Positions 15,499-24,044 of a DNA stretch of 64,000 nucleotides are shown here, one piece after another (position 1 is the first letter of the stretch; every line of letters starts with the position of its first letter). The notes below the pieces were generated by a model, which did not search any database, was not told where the DNA came from, and saw only the letters and a program-made list of their open reading frames with translations. Made by a program: the position numbers and the translations under genes. The stretch is from Planococcus soli (GTDB taxonomy: Bacteria > Bacillota > Bacilli > Bacillales_A > Planococcaceae): NCBI RefSeq assembly GCF_016881065.1, contig NZ_WXYN01000011.1:270-64269 (forward strand), given 5' to 3'.

Positions 15499-16342
15499 AT
15501 CTTGCCGAATCTTCCACGACCACTTTTTGATTGGTGAATGGGTGGATGAACGACATGCGGAACGCGTGAAGATGGTAGGCACCGTCCTGAGTGGACGGTC
15601 CTTCGTATAACGTATCTCCGACAATCGGATGGCCGATATGGGCAAGGTGGGTGCGGATTTGATGCGTACGTCCCGTTTCAAGCGTCAGGTGAAGCAAAGA
15701 TTTTCCTTCCATCTGCTTCAACAAACGATAATGCGTCACGGCGCTTTGGCCCGTTTGGGAAACCATGCGGCGAGTCGGGTGATGGCGGTCGCGGCCGATC
15801 GGGAAATCGATGGTGCCGGATTTGTTATGGACTTTGCCTTTGACGACAGCTTCGTAATCACGAACCAGCTGTTTTTGTTCCAGCATGCGGTCCAATACGT
15901 TTTTAGCGACAGGATGCTTCGCGACCATTAACAGGCCGGACGTTCCTTGATCGAGGCGATGGACGTGCTCACCGTACGATCCGCCATTGCGGATGATGTG
16001 GCCAAGGATGGCGTTGATGAAGGTATCGGTTTGGCCGACTTCGTTTGGATGCGTCGCCATGCCTTTCGGTTTGCGGGCAACGATAAAGTGATCATCTTCA
16101 AAAAGGACCGGCAGCTCGACATCGTGTTTCGGCTCATACGGCGAATCAGCAGGCGGCAAGTCGAACTGCAGGACAGTTCCCGCCGGCAATGGCTCTTTCC
16201 AGACCACTTCCTGGAATTTTTCATTTTTGACGCTTTTGGCCATGCGCATTTGATGGACCACTTTCTTGCCAAGTCCCCATTCGGTTCTCAGCAATTCTTC
16301 GACGGTCATGCCGTCATCTTTGATTTCGTAACTCCAAGTCAT
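15497..16342 (-). CDS. RluA-family 23S rRNA/tRNA pseudouridine synthase (YhcT-like)
   Basis: 281 residues from ATG 16342 (GGAGGAAA upstream); a longer frame lacks a ribosome site. The catalytic Asp lies in HRLDQGTSGLLMVAK, the RluA signature. GRTHQIRTHLAHIGHPIVGD is the second conserved block. The N-terminal part is S4-like but short. It isomerises a uridine in structured RNA; the site cannot be told from sequence. Position between trmL/queG and yhcX-like genes matches B. subtilis yhcT. Confidence 0.92.
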   Translation of the reverse strand: MTWSYEIKDDGMTVEELLRTEWGLGKKVVHQMRMAKSVKNEKFQEVVWKEPLPAGTVLQFDLPPADSPYEPKHDVELPVLFEDDHFIVARKPKGMATHPNEVGQTDTFINAILGHIIRNGGSYGEHVHRLDQGTSGLLMVAKHPVAKNVLDRMLEQKQLVRDYEAVVKGKVHNKSGTIDFPIGRDRHHPTRRMVSQTGQSAVTHYRLLKQMEGKSLLHLTLETGRTHQIRTHLAHIGHPIVGDTLYEGPSTQDGAYHLHAFRMSFIHPFTNQKVVVEDSAR

Positions 16343-16358
16343 CTGGTTTCCTCCATAA

Positions 16359-16391
16359 AAAAGGATCATGCGCCAGGCACATGATCCTTTT
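16359..16391 (-). terminator. Terminator of the thiol-oxidation operon
   Basis: AAAAGGATCATG (16359-16370) pairs exactly with 16380-16391. On the minus strand a T run follows. It lies just before the ribosome site of the pseudouridine synthase. Confidence 0.85.
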
Positions 16392-16396
16392 GTCAG

Positions 16397-16867
16397 TTAT
16401 TTTTTAACTACATCAGTGAAAAATTGTTCAATATTCTCTTCTGGCTGAGCGCCGACCCAACGTGAAACTTCTTCGCCATTTTCGTAATGGACCAGTGTTG
16501 GTGTTGCTTCGATGGAGTATTGCTGCCAGCCCTGTTCATACTCTAACAGATTATACTGCAAAACGTCTACATCCATATCTTCAGCCACCGGCATCAAAAC
16601 AGGTGTGGTCTGCTGGCAGTATTCGCAAGTCGGGCTGAAGAAATAAACCGTAGTCGGCTCGCCGCTGGCAATCTGTTCTTCCAGTTCAGAAGGAACAACA
16701 ATGTTTTGGTAATTTTCATCGTCCAATTGATCGATCGTTGCCTGTTCGAGATCTTCTGTATCGTACGGGTTATCCGCCATTTTTTCATCGTTCGCCTGGC
16801 TTGTCAAAAAAATGATTCCGGCGAAAATGACAACGACAATTCCCGCGATGATTAAAAGTTTTTTCAT
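16397..16867 (-). CDS. Membrane-anchored thioredoxin-fold protein (CEYC active site)
   Basis: 156 residues. Residues 5-22 form an N-terminal membrane anchor, so the domain lies outside the membrane. The active site is CEYC in FFSPTCEYCQQ, followed by the cis-proline region ATPTLV. It overlaps the DsbB-like gene by four bases (ATGA), and the pair resembles BdbC with a BdbA/BdbD-like partner: the DsbB-like protein reoxidises this thioredoxin-fold protein, which makes disulphides in exported proteins. Whether it oxidises or reduces cannot be decided from CEYC alone. Confidence 0.88.
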   Translation of the reverse strand: MKKLLIIAGIVVVIFAGIIFLTSQANDEKMADNPYDTEDLEQATIDQLDDENYQNIVVPSELEEQIASGEPTTVYFFSPTCEYCQQTTPVLMPVAEDMDVDVLQYNLLEYEQGWQQYSIEATPTLVHYENGEEVSRWVGAQPEENIEQFFTDVVKK

Positions 16868-17295
16868 TTTTGCTTTTCCTCCTTAAGGGACTTCAGTAAA
16901 TACAAGCTCATTCCGGCAATCAGAATAAATGCAGTCAATGCCAAAAATGGAATGGTGATAAAGCCGAGAAGATTGATGTATTCTCCGGTACATGGAACTT
17001 GCCCGCAGGATGGTGCGGAATCTGCCAGAAAATCGAGTTTCTGCAAACCGTAATGGTACAGGGAGATCCCTCCGCCTACAATGGAGAAAATCAGTGTGGT
17101 TGTTGCGATCCGCACATTTTTCTGGACATAGGCCACGCCGATGACGATGACAAGCGGATACATGAAAATGCGTTGGATCCAGCAAAGGTCGCAGGGGGCA
17201 TAACCGCGAATTTCAGAAAAATAAAGCGAACCCGACGTGGCAATGAGTGCCACCACCCACATGGAAAGCAAAACATTTTCCTGGCGTTTCGTCAT
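16864..17295 (-). CDS. bdbC: DsbB-like thiol-disulphide oxidoreductase (BdbC type)
   Basis: 143 residues from ATG 17295 (GAGGGAA upstream), starting MTKRQENVLL; the longer frame has a poor N-terminus. Four membrane helices. The first extracellular cysteine pair is CDLCWIQR, followed by the usual Q-R near the quinone site; the second pair is in SCGQVPC. DsbB/BdbC proteins pass electrons from a thiol oxidase to quinone. It forms a two-gene operon with the CEYC protein. Divergent from the yhcX homologue. Confidence 0.93.
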   Translation of the reverse strand: MTKRQENVLLSMWVVALIATSGSLYFSEIRGYAPCDLCWIQRIFMYPLVIVIGVAYVQKNVRIATTTLIFSIVGGGISLYHYGLQKLDFLADSAPSCGQVPCTGEYINLLGFITIPFLALTAFILIAGMSLYLLKSLKEEKQK

Positions 17296-17427
17296 TTGGT
17301 GTTCCCTCTTTTCAAAAAATACTTCCATAGAATTATAATTGTTATCGGTATACAAGTAAAATAATATCAACCTGAACAACTATGCTATATAATAAAGTTT
17401 GAAACTTTTGTGAAGGAGAGCTGTACT

Positions 17428-18972
17428 GTGGCAGAGCAATTCGATTTATCCCATTTCGAAAAAAGCATGATCATTCGCGAAATGAATTATGCAGATATAA
17501 ATGCAATTCTTGAAATGCAGCGTTTATGCTTTCCTGGAATGGATCCATGGAAAGAAGAACAATTAAGAAGCCATTTGGGTGTTTTCCCTCAAGGCCAGAT
17601 GATCGCCGAATTGGACGGCACAGTTATCGGCTCATGTTCAAGTTTGTTGATTAACTTTGATGAATACGACGACCGCCATACCTGGGACGATGTAACAGAC
17701 GCCGGGTACATCACCAACCATAATCCGGACGGCTATAATATGTACGGCATTGAAGTCATGGTGCATCCGGAATACCGTCGCATGAAAGTCGGGCAGCGTT
17801 TGTACGAAGCCCGCAAGGAACTCGCCCGCGAACTGAACTTGAAATCCATCATCATCGGCGGACGCATCCCGAATTACCACAAACACGCGGATGAAATGTC
17901 GCCGCGGGAATACGTCGATTCGGTATCGCGCCATAAAGTATACGATCCTGTATTAACATTCCAGTTGATGAACGGCTTCCAATTGATGCGCATCAACCCG
18001 AACTACCTGCAGGACGATTTGGCATCCGGCAAATATGCAACATTGATGGAATGGAACAATGTCGATTACAAGCCGATATCCAAACGCCATTTCAAAACAA
18101 GTTTGCCGGTCCGGATTTGTGTCGTGCAGTATTTGATGCGCGCCATCAAATCATTCGACGACTTGGCAAGCCAGGTTGAATACTTTGTAGACGTCGCTTC
18201 AGATGCCCATTCAGATTTCGTTGTATTCCCCGAAATCTTTACATCGCAGCTGATGTCATTCCTCAACGAGCCATCGCCAAGCCAGGCCGTGCGCAAACTG
18301 ACTGAATACACGCCTCAGTATATCGAATTGTTTACCGACCTTGCAGTCCGCTACAACGTCAACATCATCGGTGGATCGCATTTCGTCAAAGAAGAAGACG
18401 ACGAAATCTACAACATTGCATATCTGTTCCGTCGGGATGGTTCGATTGACAAGCAGTACAAAATCCACATTACGCCAAACGAACGCAAGTGGTGGGGGAT
18501 TTCTGCCGGAGATTCCGTCCGTGTCTTTGATACCGATTGCGGAAAAATCGCCATCCAGATCTGCTACGACATCGAGTTTCCTGAACTCGCCCGCATTGCA
18601 ACAGATATGGGAGCCAATATTATTTTCACGCCATTCTGTACGGAAGATCGCCAAGGCTATCTGCGTGTCCGTTATTGTGCACAGGCACGTGCAGTGGAAA
18701 ACCAAATTTATACCGTCATTTCCGGAACGGTCGGCAACTTGCCGCAAACCGAAAATATGGATATCCAATATGCTCAATCGGGCATTTTCGCTCCATCCGA
18801 TTTCGAGTTTGCACGTGATGGAATTGTCGGAGAAACCAATCCAAACCTTGAAATGGTGCTGATCGGGGATGTCGATTTGGAGATCCTGCGCCGCCAGCGC
18901 CAAAACGGGACGGTCAAGCAATTAAAAGACCGCCGCCACGATGTTTACCGGGTAGAATACAAAAAAGATTAA
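17428..18972 (+). CDS. GNAT acetyltransferase fused to nitrilase-superfamily amidohydrolase (YhcX-like)
   Basis: 514 residues, start GTG 17428 with AAGGAGAG seven bases upstream. Residues 13 to about 210 form a GNAT domain (MIREMNYADINAILEMQ; acetyl-CoA loop VHPEYRRMKVGQRLYE). Residues 225-500 form a carbon-nitrogen hydrolase with the triad Glu269 (VFPEIF), Lys354 (NERKWW) and Cys379 (QICYDIEFPE). The same fusion is B. subtilis YhcX. The coupling suggests that one domain acetylates an amine and the other cleaves an amide or nitrile of a related compound; the substrate is unknown. Confidence 0.93.
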   Translation: MAEQFDLSHFEKSMIIREMNYADINAILEMQRLCFPGMDPWKEEQLRSHLGVFPQGQMIAELDGTVIGSCSSLLINFDEYDDRHTWDDVTDAGYITNHNPDGYNMYGIEVMVHPEYRRMKVGQRLYEARKELARELNLKSIIIGGRIPNYHKHADEMSPREYVDSVSRHKVYDPVLTFQLMNGFQLMRINPNYLQDDLASGKYATLMEWNNVDYKPISKRHFKTSLPVRICVVQYLMRAIKSFDDLASQVEYFVDVASDAHSDFVVFPEIFTSQLMSFLNEPSPSQAVRKLTEYTPQYIELFTDLAVRYNVNIIGGSHFVKEEDDEIYNIAYLFRRDGSIDKQYKIHITPNERKWWGISAGDSVRVFDTDCGKIAIQICYDIEFPELARIATDMGANIIFTPFCTEDRQGYLRVRYCAQARAVENQIYTVISGTVGNLPQTENMDIQYAQSGIFAPSDFEFARDGIVGETNPNLEMVLIGDVDLEILRRQRQNGTVKQLKDRRHDVYRVEYKKD

Positions 18973-18978
18973 TCACAG

Positions 18979-19006
18979 CCGCTTCCGTAAATGGGAGCGG
19001 TTTTTC
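18979..19006 (+). terminator. Terminator after yhcX-like gene
   Basis: CCGCTTCC / GGGAGCGG stem (one GU) and TTTTT. Confidence 0.88.
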
Positions 19007-19162
19007 TTTGGAATATTTGGTAAAATGAAGATTAACCAAAAGAATTTATCTTAATAGGGCGGATCCGGCATAACTTCCGCAGGAATGTGTGATTGTTTTG
19101 TAGAATAGCTACAGGTGAGGATCAATAGTTAAATTTATATCACTATAGATGGGGGAATGTAT

Positions 19163-20863
19163 ATGTCATGGAAAGAACGCATCAAACGCTGGTTGGACCA
19201 CGAAGGATTAGATGATGAAACACGGCAATCGCTGAATGTGCTGAAAGAAGATGAAAAGTTGGCGGAAGACGCCTTCTATCAGGATCTGGTTTTCGGTACC
19301 GGCGGAATGCGCGGTGAAATCGGACCCGGCACAAACCGGATGAATGTTTATACCGTGCGAAAAGCTTCACAAGGCATTGCGGATTACATAAAACATAACG
19401 GCGTGCAGGCGATGGCACGCGGAATTGTCATCGCTTATGACAGCCGCCGCATGTCTCCGGAATTTGCGGAAGAAGCAGCCCGGACTTTTGCTGCGAACGG
19501 CATCCATACGTATTTGTACAGCAGCACACGGACGACGCCGCAGCTTTCCTTCAGCGTTCGCTACTTGAATGCATTTATGGGCATTGTCATCACGGCCAGC
19601 CATAATCCGCCGGAATACAACGGCTATAAAGTCTATGCGGAAGACGGCGCCCAGTTGAACCTGGAAGATGCTGACCGCGTTATCGACTATGTCAGCCGCG
19701 TCGAGGACGAGCTGGCCATTGTCAACGAAGGGTTTGACGAGTCGCTGCTTGTGCGGATCGATGAAAAGTTGGATGAAGCTTATCTGGCCAACGTATTGAC
19801 CGTTCAGGAGCATGACGCAAGACCGATTTCTGCAGTCTTTACACCGCTTCATGGAGCTTCCGGTGCAACAGTCAAACGGCTGTTGGATCATGCGGGCTAT
19901 GATCAGATAACGTATGTGACCGAACAGATGGAGCCAAATGGTGAATTTCCGACGGTCAGCTCTCCAAATCCGGAAGAAGCTGAGGCATTTGAATTAGCTG
20001 AGGAATATGGCAGAAAATCTGAAGCCGACTTGCTGATTGCCATCGATCCGGACGGAGACCGCGTCGGCATTGCAGTCTGGAGCGGGCGGCATTACGAGTT
20101 GCTGAGCGGCAATCAGACCGGAGCGATACTGATAGAATATTTGATGAGCCAAAAGCAGATAAAAGATACCTTGCCGGCAAATGGCCGAATCTTTAAAACC
20201 ATTGTTACCTCGGAATTCGGCCGTGTCGTGGCTGAATCTTATGGAATCGGCTGCGAAGATGTCTTAACAGGCTTCAAATTTATCGGGGAAAAATTACGGC
20301 ATAATGATGCGGACCCGCAATTTGAGTTTTTATTCGGATACGAAGAAAGTTACGGCTATTTGATCAAGGACTTTGCCCGGGACAAAGATGCGGTGCAGGC
20401 GACTTTATTGCTGGTCGAAGCGGCATCCTTCTATAAGAAACAAGGCAAAAACCTCTATGATATTCTGATTGAGCTGTACAACCGTTTTGGCTGGTACCGG
20501 GAATCGCTGGTATCCGTCACCAAAAAAGGCATCGAGGGTGCACGTGAAATCACCGCGCTGCTGGAAGACTTGCGGAAACAGCCGGTTCAGGCGCTTGCCG
20601 GCATTGCTGTTGTATCGATTGAAGACTACGAAACCCAAAATCGCAGTTTTGTCGATCTGGGTACTAATGAAAAAATCGAATTGCCGCAATCGAATGTCAT
20701 CAAATACTTCCTGGAGGACGGCTCGTGGGTGTGTGTTCGCCCAAGCGGCACAGAACCGAAAGTGAAGTATTATTTCGGCATCACGGCTGCAACCCAGCAG
20801 GAAAGCGACGAAAAGCTGGAACTTCTGAAAAAATCATTTTTGGAAGAAGTCAATAGCCGTTAA
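19163..20863 (+). CDS. pgcA: Alpha-phosphoglucomutase / phosphomannomutase PgcA
   Basis: 566 residues. ATG 19163 is preferred over ATG 19157 because GGGGGA (19151-19156) is then properly spaced. The phosphohexomutase parts are complete: phosphoserine loop TASHNPPEYNG (Ser146), metal loop DPDGDRVG, sugar loop GYEESYG and phosphate loop RPSGTEPK. It interconverts glucose 1- and 6-phosphate, feeding UDP-glucose and hence lipoteichoic-acid anchor glycolipid and wall polymers. In B. subtilis pgcA also stands next to yhcYZ. Confidence 0.95.
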   Translation: MSWKERIKRWLDHEGLDDETRQSLNVLKEDEKLAEDAFYQDLVFGTGGMRGEIGPGTNRMNVYTVRKASQGIADYIKHNGVQAMARGIVIAYDSRRMSPEFAEEAARTFAANGIHTYLYSSTRTTPQLSFSVRYLNAFMGIVITASHNPPEYNGYKVYAEDGAQLNLEDADRVIDYVSRVEDELAIVNEGFDESLLVRIDEKLDEAYLANVLTVQEHDARPISAVFTPLHGASGATVKRLLDHAGYDQITYVTEQMEPNGEFPTVSSPNPEEAEAFELAEEYGRKSEADLLIAIDPDGDRVGIAVWSGRHYELLSGNQTGAILIEYLMSQKQIKDTLPANGRIFKTIVTSEFGRVVAESYGIGCEDVLTGFKFIGEKLRHNDADPQFEFLFGYEESYGYLIKDFARDKDAVQATLLLVEAASFYKKQGKNLYDILIELYNRFGWYRESLVSVTKKGIEGAREITALLEDLRKQPVQALAGIAVVSIEDYETQNRSFVDLGTNEKIELPQSNVIKYFLEDGSWVCVRPSGTEPKVKYYFGITAATQQESDEKLELLKKSFLEEVNSR

Positions 20864-20870
20864 TTTAACC

Positions 20871-20895
20871 AGCTCCCTGAAAAGGGGGCTTTTTC
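20871..20895 (+). terminator. Terminator of pgcA
   Basis: AGCTCCCT-GAAA-AGGGGGCT stem followed by TTTTC. Confidence 0.87.
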
Positions 20896-20921
20896 TTACT
20901 AGTAGGGCTGCTTCCGCTTTT

Positions 20922-20939
20922 CTCGTACAAAAGTACGAG
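20922..20939. promoter_or_regulatory. Perfect palindrome before yhcYZ
   Basis: CTCGTAC-AAAA-GTACGAG, 7-bp arms, is followed by GGAGG and seven T. It may be an operator or a weak terminator. The adjacent upstream bases 20903-20925 read like an inverted solo end of the repeat family at 33373. Confidence 0.4.
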
Positions 20940-20995
20940 GGAGGATTTTTTTGAAAACGTGTATGGTTAAATCAGTACGAATGAGGTGAGCATTT

Positions 20996-22111
20996 ATGGC
21001 GGTCGGAGAACCTTCCAATATCACGTTACTGAAAGAAATAGCCGAACTGCTTAATGAGGAAACGGACATGGTGCGCATGTTGGAAGGCGCCATCCGAAAG
21101 TTATTGAGCGGTTCTACTTTTGAAACAGCCTGGATTTTTTTTATTGATGAAAAGGGCAAGCATCAATTGGTGGCACAGGCGAATTTGCCGGCATCTTTGG
21201 AAGGCAATAATTGCCGGCATCTGCAAAAAGGCGGCTGCTGGTGCGTCAAGCGCTATCATGATGGCGATCTGGAAAAAGCATCCAATATTATTGCATGTCA
21301 ACGAATTGAAAATGCCATGCCGGCAAAATCACGTGAACCCGGCAGCATTACACATCATGCTACGGTTCCGCTGCAGTCAGGCAAGGAGAAGTTCGGCCTG
21401 TTGAATATTGCTGCACCGGATACTGTCGGTTTTTCTGCAGACGAATTGGCTCTTTTGGAATCGGTCGCTTTTCAAATTGGTTCTGCAATCAAGCGGATTG
21501 GCTTGACCAAACAGGAACAGGAGTTGGCTCTTGTAAAGGAGCGCAACCGGTTAGCCCGCGATCTGCATGATTCGGTCAATCAATTGCTGTTTTCGGTGAC
21601 CTTGACTGCCCGTGGAGGGGTGGAAATGTCCCAAGACCCATCGGTGCAGGAAACGTTTCGCGATATCCAGCACCTGACACAGGAAGCGTTGAATGAAATG
21701 CGGGCGTTAATTTGGCAACTGCGGCCAAAAGGACTTGAAAGCGGACTGCTTGATGCCATCAAAGGCTATGGTGAAATGCTCGGATTGACAGTCGAAACTA
21801 AAATGACCGGTGTTATCCAGTTGCCGTCACGCATTGAAGAGACCTTGTTTCGGATTGCCCAGGAATCATTGAACAATGTCCGGAAACACGCGGGGGTCAA
21901 TAAAGTTGAGTTGTATTTGTCGGTTACCGCAACAGATGTTTTATTGGTGCTGAGGGATGAAGGCCGGGGATTTGTTTTTGACCACGGTGTCAATCTGCCA
22001 TCTATCGGCATCCATAGTATACGCGACCGCGCTGAAACAGAAGGCGGCACAGCTGATTGGTCGAGTGAAATTGGCAAGGGAACGGAAATCCTGGTGCGGA
22101 TTCCGTATTAA
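20996..22111 (+). CDS. yhcY: GAF-domain sensor histidine kinase (YhcY-like)
   Basis: 371 residues without membrane helices. Residues about 20-165 form a GAF domain containing a cysteine cluster (NNCRHLQKGGCWC), which could hold a haem, iron-sulphur cluster or redox switch. The HisKA_3 dimerisation box ERNRLARDLHDSVNQ holds the phosphorylated His, and RIAQESLNNVRKHAG, DEGRGF and GIHSIRDRAE make the ATPase domain. It is a soluble sensor of the NreB/DesK class that passes phosphate to the regulator 15 bp downstream. The cysteine cluster hints at oxygen, NO or redox sensing; this is inference. Confidence 0.92.
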   Translation: MAVGEPSNITLLKEIAELLNEETDMVRMLEGAIRKLLSGSTFETAWIFFIDEKGKHQLVAQANLPASLEGNNCRHLQKGGCWCVKRYHDGDLEKASNIIACQRIENAMPAKSREPGSITHHATVPLQSGKEKFGLLNIAAPDTVGFSADELALLESVAFQIGSAIKRIGLTKQEQELALVKERNRLARDLHDSVNQLLFSVTLTARGGVEMSQDPSVQETFRDIQHLTQEALNEMRALIWQLRPKGLESGLLDAIKGYGEMLGLTVETKMTGVIQLPSRIEETLFRIAQESLNNVRKHAGVNKVELYLSVTATDVLLVLRDEGRGFVFDHGVNLPSIGIHSIRDRAETEGGTADWSSEIGKGTEILVRIPY

Positions 22112-22126
22112 TAGGGAGTGAAAATC

Positions 22127-22768
22127 ATGGTGAAAGTATTGATAGCCGATGACCATCATGTGGTGCGGCGAGGCTTGCTGTTCTTTTTAAAAACACAAAA
22201 AGATATTGAAGTGGTTGGCGAAGCAGTAAATGGCAAAGAAGCCGTAGAAATGGCTGCTGTGCTTCAGCCGGATATTGTGTTGATGGATTTGATGATGCCG
22301 GTCATGGACGGCATCCAGGCCACCCGATTGATCAAGGAGAAATTTCCGGATATGATTGTGCTGATGCTTACCAGTTTTTCAGATCAGGACCATGTAGTTC
22401 CGGCAATTGAAGCGGGAGCTGCTGGCTACCAATTGAAAGATATTGAACCTGATGAATTAGTGGCATCGCTGCGCAGTTTGATGCGCGGTGAAAACACACT
22501 TCACCCGAAAGCTTCGTCCGAGCTTATGAAAGCTCCAGCCGAACCTGCACCGCATACGATCAATCAGTTGACTCCGCGAGAACAGGAAGTGCTGGCTGAA
22601 TTGACGAAGGGCAAAAGCAACCGGGAAATTGCGTCTGCATTGTTTGTCACTGAAAAAACGGTGAAGACCCATATTTCCAATATTTTCATCAAGCTGGTTG
22701 TTCAGGACCGGACGCAGGCGGCGCTTTACGCTGTCAAACACGGACTGACAGAGCCGGAAAGAAGATAA
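22127..22768 (+). CDS. yhcZ: NarL/LuxR-family response regulator (YhcZ-like)
   Basis: 213 residues, start ATG 22127 (AGGGAG eight bases upstream). The receiver domain has the acidic pair DDHH near residue 8, the phospho-acceptor Asp in VLMDLMMP, and Thr/Lys switch residues in MLTSF and YQLKD. The C-terminal LuxR helix-turn-helix reads LTPREQEVLAELTKGKSN and FVTEKTVKTHISNIF. It is the partner of the upstream kinase. Target genes are unknown. Confidence 0.94.
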   Translation: MVKVLIADDHHVVRRGLLFFLKTQKDIEVVGEAVNGKEAVEMAAVLQPDIVLMDLMMPVMDGIQATRLIKEKFPDMIVLMLTSFSDQDHVVPAIEAGAAGYQLKDIEPDELVASLRSLMRGENTLHPKASSELMKAPAEPAPHTINQLTPREQEVLAELTKGKSNREIASALFVTEKTVKTHISNIFIKLVVQDRTQAALYAVKHGLTEPERR

Positions 22769-22804
22769 AAGAGTGCAACGGAATTTTCCGTCGCACTCTT
22801 TTTT
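22767..22804. terminator. Bidirectional terminator yhcZ / rsgA-like gene
   Basis: AAAAGAGTGC-(A)-ACGG...CCGT-CGCACTCTTTT stem, T runs on both strands. It sits between convergent genes. Confidence 0.88.
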
Positions 22805-23858
22805 ACCGTTTTTTAACTGGACGTTTCCGGTAGTCTTTGGTCAATTGCTTCCATTTATTGCGTTCTGCTTTTTGCGCTGCCACATCACTTTTCCGTTCCA
22901 TATGGGCGAGCTCGCGCTTCAGCTTCAGGTAGCTCTGGTAACGTCCGGCATCCAGCTCGCCGCTTTGAAGGGCTTTCTGTATGCGGCACCCGGGCTCGTC
23001 ATTATGAGCGCAGTCACGGAATCGGCAGGCAAGTGCCAACTCTTCCACATCGCTGAAGCCTGCTTCCACACCTTCGGAATAATCCCCAAGCTGAAATTCA
23101 CGCATGCCGGGAGTATCAATCATCAATCCGCCGGCGGGCAGTAGAATCATTTCGCGGTGTGTAGTCGTGTGGCGGCCTTTGCTGTCATCTTCACGGATAT
23201 CCTGGACCAGCATCCGTTCGCTGCCGGACAGAGCGTTGATCAACGATGATTTTCCAACTCCGGAAGAACCAAGCAAGGCGCCAGTCTTTGAACCGGATAG
23301 CTGATGCTGCAGTTCTTCTATTCCTTCGCCGGTAACTGCCGACACTGCGTATACCGGAACCCCGAATGCCACGCTCTCGACTTCCCGCAAGTACGGTTCG
23401 ATGTCCGGGCATTGGTCTTTCTTCGTCAACACGATTACAGGATTCGATCCCGAATCCCAGGCAGCTAATAAATAACGCTCCAGGCGCCGGACGTTGAAAT
23501 CATGATTTAACGACATCGCCAAAAAGACATAATCTACATTGACGGCGATCAATTGGATATCGGAAGTTTCACCTGCCGTTTTTCTGGAAAACTGGGAAGT
23601 GCGGGGCAGCACCTGATGGATGATGCCTTTTTCTTCACCCGGCATTTGTTCGGCCATAACCCAGTCACCGACGCATGGAAAATCGGTGTGGTTGTGCTGG
23701 TGCCTGTATTTGCCGGACAGGGAGCAAAGCCATTCTCCATTGTTCGTGACGACGCGGTATAGATTTTTATGCTCTAAAGTGACGCGTCCAGGAATTCCCG
23801 GTGCGTTTATTTTTTCCTGCCAGCTGCTGTTCCAGCCATACTGTTCTATCTTAGTCAA
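22803..23858 (-). CDS. RsgA-type circularly permuted GTPase (probable paralogue of ribosomal RsgA)
   Basis: 351 residues starting at TTG 23858, with AGGAGG eight bases upstream. The G motifs are in the permuted order of this family: TKKD (G4), then GSSGVGKSS (G1), then DTPG (G3). A C-terminal zinc knuckle reads CRFRDCAHNDEPGC. RsgA releases factors during late 30S maturation. The long N-terminal extension (YGWNSSWQEK) marks the group that often exists beside a housekeeping RsgA located near the pppase/kinase genes; only this copy is in the window, so paralogy is inferred. An attenuator-like leader precedes it, which suggests conditional expression when ribosomes are disturbed. Confidence 0.9.
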   Translation of the reverse strand: MTKIEQYGWNSSWQEKINAPGIPGRVTLEHKNLYRVVTNNGEWLCSLSGKYRHQHNHTDFPCVGDWVMAEQMPGEEKGIIHQVLPRTSQFSRKTAGETSDIQLIAVNVDYVFLAMSLNHDFNVRRLERYLLAAWDSGSNPVIVLTKKDQCPDIEPYLREVESVAFGVPVYAVSAVTGEGIEELQHQLSGSKTGALLGSSGVGKSSLINALSGSERMLVQDIREDDSKGRHTTTHREMILLPAGGLMIDTPGMREFQLGDYSEGVEAGFSDVEELALACRFRDCAHNDEPGCRIQKALQSGELDAGRYQSYLKLKRELAHMERKSDVAAQKAERNKWKQLTKDYRKRPVKKR

Positions 23859-23880
23859 TGTTGTTTCCTCCTAATTATGC

Positions 23881-23922
23881 AAAATAAAAAACCACGGATG
23901 CGCGCAATTCGCAGTCCGTGGT
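23881..23922 (-). terminator. Attenuator terminator in the rsgA-like leader
   Basis: On the minus strand ACCACGGA-(C)-TGCG pairs with CGCATCCGTGGT (12 bp, one bulge; 23891-23922), followed by TTTTTATTTT. It lies between the leader peptide and the GTPase start, so it stops transcription before the gene unless prevented. Confidence 0.85.
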
Positions 23923-23991
23923 CTCCGGGCATAATGGAAGAAGCGTATCGTCAGCGATACACAGAAGGAGACACTATAGACTGGAATTGCG
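23903..23991 (-). promoter_or_regulatory. Antiterminator pairing in the rsgA-like leader
   Basis: Segment 23979-23991 (inside the leader ORF) and segment 23903-23916 (5' arm plus loop of the terminator) are complementary over 8 + 5 base pairs with one bulged base. Pairing of the two would destroy the terminator. A small hairpin (GTATCG/CGATAC, 23945-23960) carries the leader stop codon in its loop, and GTCTCC/GGAGAC (23921-23926 and 23967-23972) gives another alternative stem. Confidence 0.75.
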
Positions 23992-24013
23992 TATTCAAAA
24001 ATAAAATAGCCAT
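23951..24013 (-). CDS. 20-residue leader peptide upstream of the rsgA-like gene
   Basis: ATG 24011-24013 is preceded by AGGTGAGG. The peptide reads MAILFLNTQF followed by QSIVSPSVYR and ends at TGA 23951-23953. Codons 8-12 contain the antiterminator segment, so ribosome position on this ORF decides which RNA fold forms. The hydrophobic N-terminus resembles in style the leader peptides of inducible antibiotic-resistance genes, but I see no specific known stall motif. Not expected to have a function as a free protein. Confidence 0.72.
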   Translation of the reverse strand: MAILFLNTQFQSIVSPSVYR

Positions 24014-24044
24014 AATGCCTCACCTCTTTCTTCAAGTTACATTA

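Noticed and set aside
18256-18921. 221-codon frame opposite the yhcX-like gene
   Set aside because: Long antisense frames are common in GC-biased third positions; the plus-strand protein has intact catalytic motifs and this one has none.
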